DNA from: an uncultured Actinomycetes bacterium
GTDB lineage: Bacteria; Actinomycetota; Acidimicrobiia; Acidimicrobiales; Acidimicrobilacustridaceae
Direction: 5' to 3'
Length of the DNA stretch: 10,679 bases
Assembly (NCBI GenBank): GCA_945957335.1
Contig: CAMFLJ010000109.1
Coordinates: forward strand, 1 to 10,679
How positions within the stretch are numbered: the stretch's first letter is position 1; each line of letters starts with the position of its first letter. The notes under the pieces were generated by a model. It saw nothing but the letters and a program-made list of their open reading frames with translations, did no database searches and had not been told where the DNA came from. Below, piece after piece: positions 1 to 6,272 of this stretch. Position numbers and translations under genes: made by a program.

Positions 1-567
1 GGTGGTGAGCACGGCGCCGACCACGATCCCGGCCCGGCCGCCGCTGCTCGAGCTCACGTCGGAGAGCTGGGCGTTGCCCGCCGAAGTTCCGATGGTGGGG
101 GCGATGTGCCAGAGGCCGAAGAGGGCCGAGCTGGCGAGCATGCCCTTGCGGCGGCCCCACGCCTCCACGCCGGAGCCCAGCAGCACGCCGCGGAAGGCGA
201 GCTCCTCGGGGATGACCGTGAGCAGCAGGATCGACACGCCCACCTCGAACAGCAGGGCCGGCAACGAGATGCGCGCCCGGTCGTCCTGCAGGAAGTCGGA
301 CGTGCCGGGCACGACCGCGGCGAGCACGACGACGCCCAGCACGAGGGCGAAGGCCCCACCACCCCAGGCCAGCCCGGAGCGCACACGATCGCGGCCGAGG
401 CCGAGCGCGTCGACGGTGCGCCCCGATCGCAGGGCCCACCCCGTGAGGCCCAGGGCCACGACGAGGCCGACGAGGTCACCGAGGCGCCAGAACGCGCCGA
501 GGGCCCGGGCCACGTTGAACGCGGCGAGGACCGCCGCCGTGGCCCAGAACGTGGCCTTCGGGCTCAC
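1..567 (-). CDS. CPBP-family intramembrane metalloprotease (partial, C-terminus beyond window)
   Basis: The product is a polytopic membrane protein of the CPBP (Abi, Rce1-like) family. These are glutamate/histidine-dependent intramembrane proteases, or proteins derived from them; in bacteria the substrates are mostly unknown. The 189 visible residues show hydrophobic segments near residues 8-20, 31-46 and 66-86. The family's first motif, EELAFRG (EExxxR type), is at 121-127, and its second, FGLWH (FxxxH type), is at 150-154. The presumed catalytic Glu121, Glu122, Arg126 and His154 are therefore intact. The third motif would lie beyond position 1. The start is taken as GTG at 567-565 because it forms a GTGA overlap with the stop of the upstream hydrolase, a classic sign of translational coupling. 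No separate ribosome binding site is needed. Family assignment is firm; the substrate cannot be guessed. Confidence 0.9.
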   Translation of the reverse strand, partial: MSPKATFWATAAVLAAFNVARALGAFWRLGDLVGLVVALGLTGWALRSGRTVDALGLGRDRVRSGLAWGGGAFALVLGVVVLAAVVPGTSDFLQDDRARISLPALLFEVGVSILLLTVIPEELAFRGVLLGSGVEAWGRRKGMLASSALFGLWHIAPTIGTSAGNAQLSDVSSSSGGRAGIVVGAVLTT

Positions 568-2375
568 GAGCCCTCGTTCATCCCCTGCAGCAGGGTGTTG
601 AGCCTGGTGGTGTCCGCCGCGGTCCACCCCGGCGGCGCCGAGATGGCGGCCCAGCCGTCGGTGACGTTCGGGTCGTAGTTGTGGCCGTGGCCCGGGGTGG
701 CGCTGAAGCCGGCCATGAGGTCGAAGACCTCCTGGACGAACGTGACGCCGGGGAACCACCTCGGGTCGGAGGGGACGTCGTAGCCCGTCGGTCGGCCCAT
801 CCAGGTGGGCGGCCTCCAGAGGGCGTCGAAGCTCGCCCACGTGACCGGGTCGGACGGATGGGTGAGGTAGACGACGTGGCCGTCGGAGCTGACCGGGGCG
901 TACACCGGCGCCTCGCCGGGCTTGCCCATCACCGTCAGCTGCGAACCTTCGCCGAACACCGGGTACCAGGCCGGCGAGCCCTGGTCGCGGCCGTCGACGA
1001 CCTGCTTCCAGACCGGGTTGAAGAACGTCGGCCCGGCCCACAGCACGCCGTCGGCCGTGGACGTCGCGTCGTCGATCGACTGGGTGGCCGACGACTGCAC
1101 GAACGCGTGCTCGGAGCCGTAGGAGCCGAGGCTGATGCCGTAGACGAGCAGCTGGGGCCGGTGGTCGGCGGGCAGCTGGCTCCAGCGGTCGATGATGGCG
1201 TGGGTCAGGACCACGCCGTTCTCCTGGGCCTTGTCGAGGTCGACGAGGAACGAGATCCAGCTCGGCAGGTAGGAGTACTGCGTGCCGACGATGGCGGTGT
1301 CGCCGTGGTGCATGTACTCGAGCGAGGCGGCGGCCACCGGGTCGACCCAGCCCGTGCCGGTGACGGTGACGACGGCGAGCACCGAGCGGTCGAACGCGCC
1401 GGTGCGCTCGAGCTCGTCGACCGCCAGCTGGGCCTGGGCCTCCTGGCCGTCGGCGGACTTCAGCCCGGCGTAGACCCGGATCGGCTCCTTCACCGGCACG
1501 CCGGGGCCGGCGAACGACTGGAGCTGGTCGACGGTGGGGCCGCCGCCGGTGAAGTTGCGGCCCTCGTAGCCGAGCGTGTCCCACGGGACGAGCGACTCGG
1601 GGCTGCCACTGCGCAGCGGGGAGGTGGGCTGGGCGATGCCCGGAGGCGTCTCGTCGTCGAAGGTGCCGTAGGTGTCGTTGGCCCAGCTGACGAACTGCTT
1701 CCAGACGACCTCGCGGGAGATGATCACGCCGAACACCACCAGCACGACGGCGGTGACGCCGACCGCGGCCCACCGCGGCATCGCCGACGTGACGGCCTCG
1801 TCGAATCGGCGCGTGAGGTGGGCGACGGTGCGCCCGATGAAGAAGAGGATGGCGGCCACGACCACGGCAGCGACCACGAGCATGGGCAGCGACCCGGCGC
1901 CGACGTGCTCCATGCCGACGAGGTCGCGCTGGTCGTTCTGGCTGCCGATCCACCAGATCAGCGCGACCACGGTCGCGAGGGCCGCCACGATGGCGAACAC
2001 CCGACGGCCCCAGGCGCCGAGCGGCCGGGGCACGTCACGGCCCGCCGCGCTCCACGCCCGGCGACCGATCCACGCCAGCAGCTCGCCGATGGCGAGGCCG
2101 AGCATCGTGCAGATGCCGGTGATGGCACCCTGCGCCCATCCGGCGCGGGGCAACAGGGTGGGCGTGAACGACCAGAGGAAGAAGACGAGCGCGATCCAGC
2201 ACGCGGCGGGGCTGGCCGGGTGGGCCAACGAGCGCCCGTAGGCGTACTTCGAGTGGAACGGCTGCCGCGGTGCCGCGGCGACCGGGGCCGCGCCGGACGG
2301 CACGGGCTCGGCCGCACCGCTCTCGTCCTGCTCCTGGTTGCCTGCGTCCGGCGTCGCGTCGCCTGCGTCGGTCAT
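564..2375 (-). CDS. membrane-anchored alpha/beta hydrolase (Abhydrolase_9 / DUF2319 type)
   Basis: The 603-residue protein has a short acidic N-terminus (about 1-40), then four to five membrane segments near residues 58-75, 82-103, 125-143, 163-182 and 203-220. A large soluble C-terminal domain follows from about 250. That domain carries the nucleophile elbow GISLGS at 413-418, so Ser415 is the likely catalytic serine. The arrangement matches the actinobacterial family with an N-terminal membrane region and an Abhydrolase_9 catalytic domain, whose esterase or lipase-like substrates are not well defined. The chosen ATG (2375-2373) follows a GGGAGGGG purine run by a few bases. A longer open frame runs upstream to 2732, but it lies antiparallel in phase inside the synthetase gene and has no hydrolase-like sequence. 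The gene starts 31 bases after the synthetase stop and overlaps the CPBP gene by 4 bases, so all three are probably co-transcribed. Confidence 0.88.
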   Translation of the reverse strand: MTDAGDATPDAGNQEQDESGAAEPVPSGAAPVAAAPRQPFHSKYAYGRSLAHPASPAACWIALVFFLWSFTPTLLPRAGWAQGAITGICTMLGLAIGELLAWIGRRAWSAAGRDVPRPLGAWGRRVFAIVAALATVVALIWWIGSQNDQRDLVGMEHVGAGSLPMLVVAAVVVAAILFFIGRTVAHLTRRFDEAVTSAMPRWAAVGVTAVVLVVFGVIISREVVWKQFVSWANDTYGTFDDETPPGIAQPTSPLRSGSPESLVPWDTLGYEGRNFTGGGPTVDQLQSFAGPGVPVKEPIRVYAGLKSADGQEAQAQLAVDELERTGAFDRSVLAVVTVTGTGWVDPVAAASLEYMHHGDTAIVGTQYSYLPSWISFLVDLDKAQENGVVLTHAIIDRWSQLPADHRPQLLVYGISLGSYGSEHAFVQSSATQSIDDATSTADGVLWAGPTFFNPVWKQVVDGRDQGSPAWYPVFGEGSQLTVMGKPGEAPVYAPVSSDGHVVYLTHPSDPVTWASFDALWRPPTWMGRPTGYDVPSDPRWFPGVTFVQEVFDLMAGFSATPGHGHNYDPNVTDGWAAISAPPGWTAADTTRLNTLLQGMNEGS

Positions 2376-2380
2376 CGCCC

Positions 2381-2401
2381 CTCCCGGTCCTGAACCGGGA
2401 G
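2381..2401 (-). promoter_or_regulatory. hairpin covering the hydrolase ribosome binding site
   Basis: The perfect arms ctcccggt (2381-2388) and accgggag (2394-2401) flank a 5-base loop. In the minus-strand transcript this hairpin sits just after the synthetase stop and just before the hydrolase ATG. The 3' arm contains the GGGAG of the ribosome binding site. No T-run follows, so it looks less like a terminator than a structure that could limit initiation on the hydrolase until ribosomes finishing the synthetase melt it. The pairing is seen directly; the regulatory role is inferred. Confidence 0.45.
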
Positions 2402-2406
2402 AGAAC

Positions 2407-4008
2407 CTAACCCTGCGCGTCGGCGGTGGCGGTGTCCTTGGCCCAGCGGTAGTCGGCCTTGCCGGCCGGCGAGCGCTTGACCGAGTCGACGAAGGTGACG
2501 GCGCGGGGCACCTTGTAGCCGGCGATGGTCTGGCGGCAGTGGTGGCCGATGTCCTCGACCGTGGGCCGGGCGTCGCCACGGGCCTGCACGACGGCGACCA
2601 CGCGCTCGCCCCACCGCTCGTCGGGCACGCCGACCACGAGGGCGTCGTAGACGTCGGGGTGGCTCTTGAGGGCCTCCTCGACCTCCTCCGGGTAGACCTT
2701 CTCGCCGCCGGTGTTGATGCACTGCGAGCCACGACCGAGCAGCGTGACCACGCCCTCGGCGTCCTTCACCGCGAAGTCGCCGGGCACCGACCAGCGCCGG
2801 CCGTTGGCGTCGACCGGGAAGGTCTTGGCCGTCTTCTCCTCGTCCTTGTAGTAGCCGAGGGGGATGTGGCCGCTGCGGGCGAGCAGGCCGATCTCCTCGG
2901 CGTCGCACGGGGTGAGGTCGTCGCGCAGGACGTCGAGCTCGGCGCTGACGGTGAAGCGGCGGGCGCCGCCCTCCGCGCTCATGCCGCCGGCGCCCATCTC
3001 CGAGGCCCCGTAGCTGTCCATCACCGCGACGTGCGGGATCTGGGCCTTGATGGCCTCCTGCACGGCCGGCGAGAACACGCCGCCGCCGGAGCCGACCCGG
3101 TAGAAGCCCGAGAAGTCGTAGGTGTGGGTGCCGTCGGCCAGGGCGTCGGCCAGCGGGCGGCCCATGGCGTCGCCGACGATGGTGAGGCCCATGCACCGCT
3201 CGCGCTCGACGATCGACCAGATCTCGTGGGGGTCGAGGCCGCGCTGGGTGTAGAGCGCCACGCCGGCTCCGGCGAAGAGCATGTTGCACATGCCCCACTG
3301 GGCGGCCCCGTGCATCAGCGGCGCCACGATCATGCTGGGCCGGGCGAAGTCCTCGGGCAGCGACTTCTCCTTGATCTCCTCGGGCGAGGAGATCGGGCCG
3401 GTGCCGGAGCTGAGCGCGGCGAAGAAGATGTCCTCGTGGCGCCACATGACGCCCTTCGGCATGCCCGTGGTGCCGCCGGTGTAGAGGAAGTAGAGGTCGT
3501 CGGACGAGCGCTGGTTGCCGATGGCGCCCTTCTCCTGGGCGTCGACGAGGTCGTGCCAGCTCAGGGCCGCGCCGGCGTCCTCGTCGGAGCCGTCCTCGAT
3601 GACGATGGTGGCCTTCACCTTGGGCAGCTTCGGCAGGATCTCGGCCCCGATCGGGGCGAAGGTGCGCTCGAAGATCAGCACCTCGCTGTCGGAGTTCTCG
3701 AGCACGTACTCGAGCTCGTGGGCGACGTAGCGGTAGTTCACGTTGATCGGCACGACGCGGGCCTTGAAGGCGCCGAAGAAGATCTCGGCCCACTCGGCCC
3801 GGTTCCACGAGTACATCGCCACCTTGGCGCCCGGCTCGAGGCCCAGGTCGAGGAGCACCCGCGCCACCTGGTTCGTCCGCTCGTCGAACTGGCGGAACGT
3901 GTAGCGCGCCCCGCCGGCGACGACGGCCGTCCGGTCGGGCACGGCCTCGGCGACGAGCTCGATGAGGTCACCGAGGTTGTAGGTGCGGGTGACGGCGACG
4001 TCGGGCAT
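2407..4008 (-). CDS. FadD19-like acyl-CoA synthetase (AMP-binding enzyme)
   Basis: This 533-residue enzyme is an ANL-superfamily ligase that forms an acyl-adenylate from ATP and a carboxylic acid and then the acyl-CoA thioester. The phosphate loop YTGGTTGMPKG is at 176-186. APLMHGAAQWG is at 229-239 and YGASE, the adenine-binding motif, at 333-337. GDF with Asp411 contacts the ribose. The hinge region GRGSQ is at 425-429, GGEKVYPEEVE follows at 434-444, and the catalytic lysine is Lys517 in SPAGKADY. Segments such as PKGVMWRHED and the KRSPAGKADYRWAK end closely resemble, from memory, mycobacterial FadD19, which activates the cholesterol side-chain acid. A bulky hydrophobic or steroid-like substrate is therefore a reasonable guess. 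The ATG at 4008 is chosen because the AMP-binding domain begins just after it and GGAG lies 9 bases upstream; the longer frame to 4368 is antisense-like noise. It is likely co-transcribed with the oxidoreductase gene. Confidence 0.93.
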   Translation of the reverse strand: MPDVAVTRTYNLGDLIELVAEAVPDRTAVVAGGARYTFRQFDERTNQVARVLLDLGLEPGAKVAMYSWNRAEWAEIFFGAFKARVVPINVNYRYVAHELEYVLENSDSEVLIFERTFAPIGAEILPKLPKVKATIVIEDGSDEDAGAALSWHDLVDAQEKGAIGNQRSSDDLYFLYTGGTTGMPKGVMWRHEDIFFAALSSGTGPISSPEEIKEKSLPEDFARPSMIVAPLMHGAAQWGMCNMLFAGAGVALYTQRGLDPHEIWSIVERERCMGLTIVGDAMGRPLADALADGTHTYDFSGFYRVGSGGGVFSPAVQEAIKAQIPHVAVMDSYGASEMGAGGMSAEGGARRFTVSAELDVLRDDLTPCDAEEIGLLARSGHIPLGYYKDEEKTAKTFPVDANGRRWSVPGDFAVKDAEGVVTLLGRGSQCINTGGEKVYPEEVEEALKSHPDVYDALVVGVPDERWGERVVAVVQARGDARPTVEDIGHHCRQTIAGYKVPRAVTFVDSVKRSPAGKADYRWAKDTATADAQG

Positions 4009-4049
4009 GGGGTGCTGCTCCAGGGGTGTGGTCTGCGGGGGGACGCGGC

Positions 4050-4077
4050 ACGGCGCCGGGCCGAGGCCCGGCGCCGT
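4050..4077 (-). terminator. 12-bp GC hairpin between oxidoreductase and synthetase genes
   Basis: The arms acggcgccgggc (4050-4061) and gcccggcgccgt (4066-4077) are perfectly complementary around a CGAG tetraloop. In the minus-strand transcript the hairpin starts 7 bases after the oxidoreductase stop and ends about 40 bases before the synthetase start. No T-run follows, as is common for actinobacterial terminators, so it may be a partial terminator, a stabiliser of the upstream message 3' end or a processing site. A role in setting the ratio of the two gene products is inference. Confidence 0.5.
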
Positions 4078-4084
4078 CGCGGGT

Positions 4085-5095
4085 TCAGTCGAGGACGATG
4101 TCGGCGATCTGGGTGAGGGCCTCCGGCGAGCGGGCCGACACCAGGAGGCTGGTGACCGGGCTCTTGTGCCACTCCTCGAGGCGCTCCTTGATGCGCCCGA
4201 CCGGGCCCACCAGGGAGATCTCGTCGGCGAAGGAGTCGGGAACCGCCGCGATGGCCTCGTCGCGCTTGCCCTCGAAGAAGAGGTCCTGGATGCGGTAGGC
4301 CTCTTCCTCGTAGCCCATCCGGGCCATGAGCTTGGTGTGGTAGTTCTGGCCCTTGGCGCCCATGCCACCGATGTAGAAGCCGAGCGAGGCCTTCACCGGC
4401 CACAGCGCCTGCTCGATGTCGTCGGTGACGTTGAAGGTCACGATCGGGTTGATCTCGAAGCCTTCCTTGCGGTTGGCGATCTGGTCCGCGTACACCTCCT
4501 GCCGGAACGGGGAGTAGTAGAGCGGGAACCAGCCGTCGGCGATCTCGGCGGTCTGGGTGACGTTCTTCGGGCCCTCGGCGCCGAGGAGGATCGGGATCTC
4601 CGAGCGCAGCGGGTGGGTCATGATCTTGAGCGGCTTGCCCAGCCCGACGCTGCCCGGCCCGGTGTAGGGGTGGTTGTAGAACTCGCCCTCGAAGTGCAGC
4701 GGGCCCTCACGGCGCATGGCCTGGCGGATGATCTCGATGTACTCGCGGGTGCGGGCCAGCGGCTTGTTCGACGGCTGGCCGTACCAGCCCTCGACCACCT
4801 GCGGGCCCGACACGCCGAGGCCGAGCACCATGCGGCCACCGGAGAGGTGGTCGATGGTCATGGCGTGCATGGCGGTGGCCGTCGGCGTGCGGGCCGACAT
4901 CTGCACCACCGAGGTGCCGAGGCGGATCTTGGACGTGTGCGCCGCGATCCACGTGAGCGGCCCGAAGGCGTCGGAGCCCCACGACTCGGCGGTCCACACC
5001 GAGTCGAAGCCCACCGACTCGGCGTGCTGGGTCAGCTCGACGATGCCCTGGGGCGGCTGCGCCCCCCAGTAGCCCCACACCAGTCCGAGATCCAT
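4085..5095 (-). CDS. LLM-class F420-dependent oxidoreductase (Rv3520c-like)
   Basis: The 336-residue protein is a luciferase-like monooxygenase-fold (TIM barrel) enzyme. It begins MDLGLVWGYWGAQPP and has WTAESWGSDAFGP at 34-46. TSVVQMSARTPTATAM (61-76), DHLSGGRMVLGLGVSGPQVV (82-101) and LGAEGPKN (171-178) follow. These blocks match the actinobacterial F420-dependent LLM group and, from memory, run closely parallel to mycobacterial Rv3520c. Members use reduced deazaflavin F420 for hydride transfer; the physiological substrate is not known. The length is normal for the family and nothing is missing. The ATG at 5095 is preceded by AAGGGGAAG at a good distance. A possible extended -10, TAACAT on the minus strand (5136-5141), lies about 40 bases upstream without a clear -35. 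The gene heads a likely operon with the acyl-CoA synthetase. Confidence 0.93.
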   Translation of the reverse strand: MDLGLVWGYWGAQPPQGIVELTQHAESVGFDSVWTAESWGSDAFGPLTWIAAHTSKIRLGTSVVQMSARTPTATAMHAMTIDHLSGGRMVLGLGVSGPQVVEGWYGQPSNKPLARTREYIEIIRQAMRREGPLHFEGEFYNHPYTGPGSVGLGKPLKIMTHPLRSEIPILLGAEGPKNVTQTAEIADGWFPLYYSPFRQEVYADQIANRKEGFEINPIVTFNVTDDIEQALWPVKASLGFYIGGMGAKGQNYHTKLMARMGYEEEAYRIQDLFFEGKRDEAIAAVPDSFADEISLVGPVGRIKERLEEWHKSPVTSLLVSARSPEALTQIADIVLD

Positions 5096-5155
5096 GGCTT
5101 CCCCTTCGTCCCCGGCGCGCGTCGCCGACCGGCGGATGTTACGAGGGAGGCGCGG

Positions 5156-5175
5156 GGCGGCCCGAATCGGCCGCC
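5156..5175 (-). terminator. possible hairpin terminator after the PilZ gene
   Basis: The arms ggcggcc (5156-5162) and ggccgcc (5169-5175) pair perfectly around the 6-base loop cgaatc, about 11 bases past the stop of the PilZ gene. No T-run follows. It may separate PilZ transcription from the oxidoreductase gene, whose start is 61 bases further on. A 7-bp GC stem arises readily in DNA of this composition, so confidence is low. Confidence 0.3.
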
Positions 5176-5186
5176 GCCCGGGGCGC

Positions 5187-5568
5187 TCAGCGGGAGTGGT
5201 AGAGCCAGGTCTCCTCGCCCGGGCGGCCGAGCGACACGATGCGCAGCACCTCGCGCTCGAGCAGCGGGTGGATCCGGACGTACTCGACGCCGACCCTGAT
5301 CTCTTGGGTTGTTGGCCAGCTCGGCCCGGCAGACCTTGGCCGTCGTGCGACCCCCGGCGTAGGCGAGCGTGACCACGGTGCCGAGGCGCAGCGGCGTGGT
5401 GATCGGCAGGTGCAGGGCGGCACCGCTCACCGACACGTCGACGAGGCGGCACACGACGTCGGCGGGCCGGCCCTCGACGTCGGTCACCGCGTCGTCGACC
5501 CAGAAGGCCTCGATGGGCGGGATCCGACGGCGCTCACCGATCCTGCGCTCGTACCCGATGGTGGTCAT
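5187..5568 (-). pseudogene. PilZ-domain c-di-GMP receptor broken by a one-base frameshift
   Basis: PilZ domains bind cyclic di-GMP through an N-terminal RxxxR and a downstream D/NxSxxG. Both are present: Arg9 to Arg13 in RRIGERRR, and DVSVSG at 44-49. The protein starts at ATG 5568, with AGGGG 8 bases upstream, and reads well to ELANN at residue 87. From there the frame runs into Arg-rich nonsense. The expected final strand and helix (EIRVGVEYVRIHPLLEREVLRIVSLG and on to a TGA at 5187) is in another frame, reached by dropping one base near 5306-5308, a three-base G run on the plus strand. With one base removed the gene codes for exactly 126 residues, a normal stand-alone PilZ size. The high quality of both halves suggests a recent mutation, strain-specific phase state or sequencing error rather than old decay. 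The original target process cannot be told from context. Confidence 0.8.
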
Positions 5569-5777
5569 GGCGACACCCCTGCTCGCGATCTGCCGTCGCA
5601 ACCAGTGGATCGGACCGGGGGTTCCCCGCGTGAGGGCCGCTCGCCCGTTCGGACCCGCGCGCTCGCGTGGTCTCGCCGTCCCCCACGTGGACGGGGCCGA
5701 ACGACCCACCCGCGGCCGCAGCCCGCTCGTGCTCAGGTGTCGCCGTGCGCCGCGCCCCTCGCGGGCGGGCGGGGCGG
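5569..5777. other. 209-base gap between tatA-type and PilZ genes
   Basis: No open frame here has sensible protein sequence. A 6-bp stem (cgcccc 5753-5758 with ggggcg 5771-5776, 12-base loop) lies just past the TatA stop and might be a weak terminator. A 5-bp stem around ccggggg/ccccg lies near 5616-5630. I see no convincing -10 or -35 for the PilZ gene, although its promoter should lie here. Confidence 0.5.
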
Positions 5778-6080
5778 TCAGGTCGCCGAGGTCGGGTGCA
5801 CGTCAGCGGGCTGGAGCGCATCGGCCCGGGCCCGGGCCTCGGCCGCACGGGCCTCGGCGGCGGCCGCCGCGAGCTCGGCCTCGGTGACCGACGAGGGGGC
5901 GGACTCGGCGGGGAGGGCCGCAGCGGTCGCCCGGTCGCCTTCCTTCAGGCCCTTCTCGAACTCACCCTTGGCGGACCCGAGGGAGCGAGCGAGCTTCGGG
6001 AGCTTGGCGCCTCCGAACAGCAGCGCGACCACTGCGAGGACGATCAGCATGTCCCATCCGAAGATCTCTGCGAGAACCAT
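5778..6080 (-). CDS. tatA: TatA/E-type twin-arginine translocase subunit
   Basis: The product is a 100-residue membrane protein of the Tat pathway, which exports folded proteins with twin-arginine signals. TatA oligomers form the conducting element beside the TatC receptor. The N-terminal membrane helix (about residues 4-22) is followed by the hinge FGGAKLPKLARSLG (22-35), with the characteristic Phe-Gly and Leu-Pro. An amphipathic helix with GEFEKGLKEG (39-48) comes next. The tail is extremely Ala-rich (residues 51-88 with an AAAAAEARAAEARARA stretch) and probably helical. ATG 6080 is chosen because GGAAGGA sits 8 bases upstream and the helix starts immediately. No tatB or tatC is next to it; a lone tatA away from tatC is common in actinobacteria. 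It cannot be fully separated from TatB by sequence alone, but the FG/LP hinge and short length favour TatA. Confidence 0.9.
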   Translation of the reverse strand: MVLAEIFGWDMLIVLAVVALLFGGAKLPKLARSLGSAKGEFEKGLKEGDRATAAALPAESAPSSVTEAELAAAAAEARAAEARARADALQPADVHPTSAT

Positions 6081-6272
6081 GACTCGAGTCCTTCCAAACT
6101 CTCGTGAACCGAGGCCGCTGTCGGCCCGATGCAGCACCGGGAGGGCCACACCACTGCAGGCGAACCTACAGAGCGACGGTTTCGGGGCTGACACGGACAC
6201 GTTTCGTCCGTGTCACGGCGCACCGGCCCGGTCGGCTGCCGGTGCCGGACTTCGCCCGTGCGGGGCTCGCGG
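6081..6272. promoter_or_regulatory. 192-base region upstream of tatA with candidate promoter and hairpins
   Basis: The region separates the glycosidase stop from the tatA start, both on the minus strand. It holds a 7-bp stem (gcaccgg 6220-6226 with ccggtgc 6239-6245), which could end glycosidase transcription, and the 10-bp inverted repeat listed separately. A TAGGTT hexamer on the minus strand (plus 6163-6168) fits the actinobacterial -10 form TANNNT. The matching -35 zone would fall against the left arm of the inverted repeat. This would give a leader of about 75 bases before tatA. Promoter placement is inference from hexamer form only. Confidence 0.35.
6189..6215. repeat. perfect 10-bp inverted repeat upstream of tatA
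   Basis: The arms tgacacggac (6189-6198) and gtccgtgtca (6206-6215) are exact reverse complements around the 7-base centre acgtttc. It lies 58 bases past the glycosidase stop and about 110 bases before tatA, beside the -35 zone of a candidate tatA promoter. It could be a dimeric repressor's operator, or a terminator hairpin for the glycosidase transcript, though no T-run follows on either strand. The lower GC of the centre favours a protein site slightly. Confidence 0.55.

Noticed and set aside
2376..2732. N-terminal extension of the hydrolase to 2732
   Set aside because: The extension lies inside the synthetase gene, is Arg/Ser/Thr-rich nonsense, and a good ribosome binding site precedes the ATG at 2375.
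681..4116. Very long plus-strand open frames (570 and 592 codons) opposite the hydrolase and synthetase
   Set aside because: They are antisense to well-supported enzymes, are dominated by Arg, Gly, Ala, Val and His, and show no domain. They arise because stop codons are rare in DNA this rich in GC.
4009..4368. N-terminal extension of the acyl-CoA synthetase to 4368
   Set aside because: It would overlap the oxidoreductase gene and has no ligase-like sequence; the enzyme's fold begins at the ATG at 4008.
5300..5315. Programmed frameshifting in the PilZ gene
   Set aside because: There is no recognisable slippery heptamer or stop codon at the shift point, and PilZ proteins are not known to use recoding. 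Mutation or read error is simpler.
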